Positions 61,969-64,000 of a DNA stretch of 64,000 nt are shown here, piece after piece. Numbering within the stretch: the stretch's first letter is position 1; every line of letters begins with the position of its first letter. Source of the stretch: Thermoguttaceae bacterium (GTDB taxonomy: Bacteria > Planctomycetota > Planctomycetia > Pirellulales > Thermoguttaceae); contig JAGBDN010000011.1 in the NCBI GenBank assembly GCA_017937485.1, positions 62,001-126,000 of the forward strand, given 5' to 3'. Made by a program: the position numbers and the translations under genes. The notes below the pieces were generated by a model. That model made no database searches. It was given only the letters and a program-made list of their open reading frames with translations, and was not told where the DNA came from.

Positions 61969-63072
61969 TTGAACAAGCTGTTATGTTTTTTAGCGGCGAC
62001 GGCGGCGCTCGTCGTTTGCGTCGGTTGCTCGGACGGCGACAAAAAACGCTCGATTTTGAACGTTTCCTACGACCCGACGCGCGAATTTTACAAAGAATAC
62101 GACGCCGCGTTCGCCGAACATTGGCTCGCGACGACCGGCGAAGCGATCGAAATCGAAAAGTGCAACGGCGGTTCCGGCGCTCAAGCTCGCGCGGTCAAAA
62201 TGGGCCACGAGGCCGACGTCGTTACGTTGGCGCTCGCGTTCGATATTAACGACGTCGCGACCGATCTTTTCGAACCCGGCTCCGATAATCCGGAAAACCC
62301 GAATTATTGGCAAAAGCGGCTCCCGAACAACAGCTGCCCCTATACGTCGACGATCGTTATCGTCGTTCGCAAGGGCAATCCGAAAAAGATCCGCGGTTGG
62401 GAAGATTTGACGCGTCCGGACGTCGAAGTCGTTACGCCGAACCCGAAAACGTCCGGCGGGGCGCGCTGGAATTACCTCGCGCTTTGGGGGTTCGCGCTCG
62501 ACAAGGCCCTCGCCGACGTCGGCGGTCTCGACGCGCTCAAAGACCCGGCGCAAGCGGAAAAAGTCGAAGCGGCGCAAGCGGAAGCCCGCGCTTTCGTCAA
62601 AAAAGTCTTCGCGAACGTGCGAAGCGGCATGCCGGCCGGCGCGCGCGGCGCGACCGACGATTTTGTCAAAAACAAGGTCGGCGACGCCTTCCTCGCTTGG
62701 GAAAACGAAGCGATTTTAGCGAAAAATTTCGCGGAGGGCGAACTTGAAATTATCGTTCCGTCAATCTCCGTCAAAGCGGAGCCTCCGGTCGCCGTCGTCG
62801 ACAAGGTCGTCGATCGCCGAGGCACGCGCGACTTGGCCGAGGCTTATTTGCGTTACATGTACGAGCCGGAATCGCAGGAAACGATCGCTCGCGCCCACTA
62901 CCGGCCCTGTCTTCCGGAGGTCGCGGAAAAGTTTCGCGCCAAGTTTCCGGAAACGCGACTCTTTACCGTCGACGACGTTTTCGGCGGGTGGTTGAACGCG
63001 CAACGGACGCACTTCAATTCCGGCGGCGAGTTCGACCGAATCGTCGAAGAAAACCTTCGCGAAGGCAAGTAA
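61969..63072 (+). CDS. sbp: Sulfate ABC transporter substrate-binding protein
   Basis: 367 residues from a TTG at 61969; AAGGAAAAACGT just upstream and an immediate signal peptide support it, and no ATG is available. Captures sulfate (or thiosulfate) outside the inner membrane and delivers it to CysT/CysW. The signature LNVSYDPTREFYKEYDAAF opens the mature domain; GGSGAQARAVKMGHEADVV and NPKTSGGARWNYLALWG form the anion-binding loops. VCVGC at residues 16-20 suggests a weak lipobox, so Cys20 lipidation is possible. Followed after 96 bases by the permease gene cysT, with the same orientation. Confidence 0.95.
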   Translation: MNKLLCFLAATAALVVCVGCSDGDKKRSILNVSYDPTREFYKEYDAAFAEHWLATTGEAIEIEKCNGGSGAQARAVKMGHEADVVTLALAFDINDVATDLFEPGSDNPENPNYWQKRLPNNSCPYTSTIVIVVRKGNPKKIRGWEDLTRPDVEVVTPNPKTSGGARWNYLALWGFALDKALADVGGLDALKDPAQAEKVEAAQAEARAFVKKVFANVRSGMPAGARGATDDFVKNKVGDAFLAWENEAILAKNFAEGELEIIVPSISVKAEPPVAVVDKVVDRRGTRDLAEAYLRYMYEPESQETIARAHYRPCLPEVAEKFRAKFPETRLFTVDDVFGGWLNAQRTHFNSGGEFDRIVEENLREGK

Positions 63073-63168
63073 CGTTCCGACGAAAAAAATCGCGCGAAAA
63101 ATTCATTTAAAATATCAAAGAGGAAGCGGCGGCGCTTTGACCGCTTTTAAGGAAAATAGGGAAAGACG

Positions 63169-64000
63169 ATGCGACTTGTTCAGCAAAGCGTGTTGCCGGG
63201 TTTCAACATCACGATGGGTTTTACCGTCGCGTATTTGAGCTTAATTGTTTTAATTCCCCTTTCCGGATTGTTTATCGTTACGTCGGGCGTTTCGTTCGAC
63301 GAATTTTGCGCGATTTTGTCGAACAAGCTGGTGAAGCAAGCGTTTGTCGTTACGTTCCGCGCGTCGTTTATCGCGGCGTTAATCAACGCGTTTTTCGGTT
63401 TGATCGTCGCTTGGACGCTGGTTCGTTATCAGTTTTGGGGGCGGCGGCTCTTGGACGCGTTGGTCGACGTTCCGTTCGCGCTTCCGACGGCGGTTTCGGG
63501 GTTGGCGTTGGCGCGCATTTACTCGAGCGACGCGAGCGTCGGCTGGATCGGGCCTTACCTTCCGTTCGAGGTTTGCGGGACGGAGATCGGCGTAACGATC
63601 GCGCTGACGTTCATCGGGACGCCGTTCGTCATCCGCACGCTTCAACCGGCGTTGGAGGAGGTCGAGCGGGAGCTGGAAGAAGCGGCGGCGAGTTTGGGCG
63701 CGACGCGTTGGCAGACGTTTTGGCGGGTGATTTTCCCGCTGATTCTTCCGGCGCAGATCGCCGGTTTCACGATGGCGTTCGCGCGGGCGCTCGGCGAATA
63801 CGGCTCGGTTCTCTTCATCGGACGGATGATTCCGGGCAAAACGGAGCTGGTTTCGAACGTCATTATGGGCAAGTTGTACGCGGAAAACGGACTTGTTATC
63901 GCGTCGACGGTCGCGGTGGCCGCGCTCGTTATTTCGTTCGCGCTTCTCCTCTTGATTAACGGCGCGCAAGCCTGGGCGCGACGCCGCGGCGGTCGAACCG
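63169..64000 (+). CDS. cysT: Sulfate ABC transporter permease CysT (partial, runs off window end)
   Basis: The first 277 codons are present and no stop occurs before the window edge. ATG preceded by AAGGAAAATAGGGAAAGACG. Starts MRLVQQSVLPGFNITMGFTV, followed by alternating membrane helices. The cytosolic EAA loop (ELEEAAASLGATRWQTFWRV) contacts the ATPase CysA, and ALGEYGSVLFIG follows. These are typical of CysT (CysU), which with CysW forms the sulfate channel. Nearly complete, as the family is about 275-290 residues. Next genes are expected to be cysW and cysA. Confidence 0.95.
   Translation, partial: MRLVQQSVLPGFNITMGFTVAYLSLIVLIPLSGLFIVTSGVSFDEFCAILSNKLVKQAFVVTFRASFIAALINAFFGLIVAWTLVRYQFWGRRLLDALVDVPFALPTAVSGLALARIYSSDASVGWIGPYLPFEVCGTEIGVTIALTFIGTPFVIRTLQPALEEVERELEEAAASLGATRWQTFWRVIFPLILPAQIAGFTMAFARALGEYGSVLFIGRMIPGKTELVSNVIMGKLYAENGLVIASTVAVAALVISFALLLLINGAQAWARRRGGRT

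Overview
The window is GC-rich, heavily biased to codons such as GCG, GCC, GAA, GAC, CGC, TCG and GTC, and reads as chromosomal DNA of a planctomycete (Planctomycetota). The evidence is a set of lineage-typical proteins: a TIGR03009/LolA-like secreted protein, a secreted protein with YTV-type Thr/Tyr/Val repeats, an ECF sigma factor followed by a membrane Ser/Thr kinase with the planctomycete N-terminal signature, two DUF58 proteins, and large secreted proteins of unknown function. This placement is inference from family knowledge; no 16S gene is present. I see no CRISPR array, insertion sequence, prophage or integrase.

Layout. 0-8.4 kb: ClpC, a beta-helix lipoprotein, a GT2 glycosyltransferase and ATP sulfurylase. 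8.5-13.3 kb (minus strand): a small unknown, DUF58 protein 1, rplT and rpmI, a hemolysin III-family protein and tRNA-Ser(GGA). 13.7-18.3 kb: the TIGR03009-like protein, phenylacetate-CoA ligase and a ferrochelatase with four putative [2Fe-2S] cysteines. 18.5-32.1 kb (minus strand): a Sel1-repeat protein, glyA, DUF58 protein 2, a nucleosidase-like protein, aroK, ilvE, a LolD-LolE-type ABC exporter and lysS. 32.6-44.9 kb (plus strand): ECF sigma, Ser/Thr kinase, a 54-bp satellite, a very long secretin and a large secreted protein. 45-47.2 kb: the YTV-like protein on the minus strand. 47.5-51.8 kb: a tight plus-strand cluster of moxR, a small HEPN-like membrane protein, an unknown protein and a divergent rtcB. 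51.9-61.4 kb: ferritin, then a nitroreductase, mfd, flhA and a membrane-anchored trypsin-like protease on the minus strand. 62-64 kb: sulfate-binding protein and the start of the sulfate permease cysT, which runs off the end.

How the genes fit together. Sulfate uptake (sbp-cysT) and activation (sat) are both present but 54 kb apart. Housekeeping functions include translation (lysS, rplT, rpmI, tRNA-Ser), one-carbon, shikimate and branched-chain amino-acid metabolism, protein quality control (clpC), transcription-coupled repair (mfd) and iron handling (ferritin, ferrochelatase). The envelope theme is strong: Lol-type exporter, secretin, lipoprotein, secreted repeat proteins and a membrane protease.

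The best candidate for an undescribed system is the moxR-HEPN-like-unknown-rtcB cluster. It pairs a small membrane-anchored protein carrying an Rx4H motif with an RNA-ligase homologue. Any functional link is inference.

Regulation. Many gene starts have an exact TATAAT -10 element, and most transcription units end in clear intrinsic terminators. Several proteins (secreted protein at 41.6 kb, protease, Sbp) have no usable ATG and appear to start at TTG.
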